Origin: DATKFM01 sp046154965
GTDB taxonomy: Bacteria; Pseudomonadota; Alphaproteobacteria; Dongiales; Dongiaceae
Assembly: GCA_046154965.1 (NCBI GenBank)
Contig: JBJXDY010000088.1
Span: 1-5,493 of the forward strand
Direction: 5' to 3'
Length of the DNA stretch: 5,493 nucleotides
This document shows, piece by piece, positions 5,062-5,493 of the stretch. Below the pieces are notes generated by a model. That model was given only the letters and a program-made list of their open reading frames with translations, had not been told where the DNA came from and made no database searches. The first letter of the stretch is position 1. Each line of letters begins with the position of its first letter. Both the position numbers and the translations under genes were made by a program.

Positions 5062-5208
5062 CTACTTCGTCTCGATGGAAATACCGCCGTCGCCGATATT
5101 GATGTCGATGCCAGAGGTCTTCTGCCGCTCCTGGTAGAACAGATAACCCACGACGATCGTGGCGACGACAAGCGCACCGATAATGAGGTAGAGCAGGTTG
5201 CGATTCAT
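5062..5208 (-). CDS. 48-residue single-span membrane protein
   Basis: Starts at ATG 5208 (AAGGA lies 10 bases upstream; a closer GGAG is only one base from the ATG) and ends at TAG 5062-5064. The product starts MNRNLLYLIIGALVVATIVV and continues GYLFYQERQK, then TSGIDINIGDGGISIETK: an N-terminal membrane helix (about 5-25), then a short charged linker, then a beta-like tail with I-D-I-N-I-G-D-G-G-I-S-I. Very similar small proteins occur widely in Bradyrhizobium-like genomes as hypothetical proteins (recalled). The tail pattern, with hydrophobic residues at alternate positions and a G-D-G-G turn, suggests a beta hairpin on one side of the membrane. Function is unknown. It lies 82 bases downstream of the cupin gene, in the same direction. 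Confidence 0.78.
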   Translation of the reverse strand: MNRNLLYLIIGALVVATIVVGYLFYQERQKTSGIDINIGDGGISIETK

Positions 5209-5290
5209 TCTCCGGAGTTCCTTTTCTGTCCGTCCCTAGATATCACAATCCTGCGCCGCGCGCGAATCTGCAAGTCCGGAGTCCGAACGC

Positions 5291-5493
5291 TTACGGATCG
5301 TTCACCGTCTCGTGCTCGGCGGGCAGGATGATCTCCAGCAGCTCGCAGTCGTTTGACCAGCCGACCACCGTGTAGTGGATGCTCGGCGGCTGCACCCAGC
5401 TGGACCCGGCTACCAGGCGCTGCCGCCCCACGCCTTCGAACTCGGTCTCGAACCAGCCCTTGAGGCAATAGACCATCTGGAACTGCAGGTTGT
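5291..5493 (-). CDS. Cupin-domain protein (partial, C-terminal 66 residues)
   Basis: Enters from the right edge and stops at TAA 5291-5293. Visible residues begin NLQFQMVYCLKGWFETEFEG and end LLEIILPAEHETVNDP. The segment FQMVYCLKGWFETEFEG matches the strand after cupin motif 1, where members usually have Q-x-x-x-V-L-x-G-W, and LVAGSSWVQPPSIHYTVVG (26-44) matches cupin motif 2 (G-D-x-x-x-x-P-P-x-x-x-H), keeping PP and His39. The final LEIILPAEHET is the common end of small single-domain cupins. The N-terminal metal-binding motif lies outside the window, so activity cannot be judged. The substrate is unknown. It is not closely similar to the isomerase-type cupin at 1877-2242. Confidence 0.8.
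   Translation of the reverse strand, partial: NLQFQMVYCLKGWFETEFEGVGRQRLVAGSSWVQPPSIHYTVVGWSNDCELLEIILPAEHETVNDP

Noticed and set aside
4732..5331. A 199-codon plus-strand open frame with an acidic D/E-rich stretch
   Set aside because: The acidic stretch is the complement of Ile/Val/Leu codons in the 54-residue membrane protein on the minus strand, the frame runs across three minus-strand genes, and it has no ribosome binding site. Low-complexity acidic proteins like this are a common antisense artefact.

Overview
The window looks like chromosomal DNA from a GC-rich alphaproteobacterium (Rhizobiales or Rhodospirillales type). The evidence is strong G/C bias at third codon positions, clear GGAGG-type ribosome binding sites, a glucose/mannose-type ABC binding protein, and two very small membrane proteins of a kind common in that class. 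The lineage is an inference; no rRNA or tRNA is present to anchor it.

Left part (1-1689, minus strand): the start of a sugar ABC transporter operon. A complete periplasmic sugar-binding protein (433-1689, GtsA-like) is transcribed first, followed after 174 bases by the N-terminal 86 codons of a MalF/UgpA-type permease that runs off the left edge. The gap holds two stem-loops, one directly after the binding-protein stop and one GC-rich. This layout usually keeps binding-protein mRNA above permease mRNA.

Middle (1690-3789, plus strand): a divergent control region of about 190 bases with a perfect 12-bp palindrome touching the next ribosome binding site. It is followed by a two-gene unit: a single-domain phosphomannose-isomerase type II-like cupin (1877-2242) and a DUF1479/YbiU-family protein with a double-stranded beta-helix oxygenase-like H-x-D motif (2281-3546). 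Right after the DUF1479 stop, and in the same frame, lies a diverged second copy of that protein's C-terminal 37 residues (3577-3687). This is the stub of a lost or replaced paralogue and is the most unusual feature of the window.

Right part (3817-5493): an exported DUF6134-like protein (3817-4566, plus), a doubtful 35-codon ORF that resembles the first helix of TspO (4624-4731, plus), and then, on the minus strand, two tiny membrane proteins (54 aa at 4774-4938; 48 aa at 5062-5208) and the C-terminal 66 residues of a cupin protein entering from the right edge (5291-5493). The tiny genes lie under a long acidic open frame on the opposite strand that I consider spurious.

Taken together, the left and middle parts suggest sugar uptake with a divergently transcribed sugar-phosphate cupin and a putative non-heme iron enzyme. 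The right part is ordinary small-gene territory with no clear link to transport. I see no CRISPR array, insertion sequence, tRNA or rRNA.
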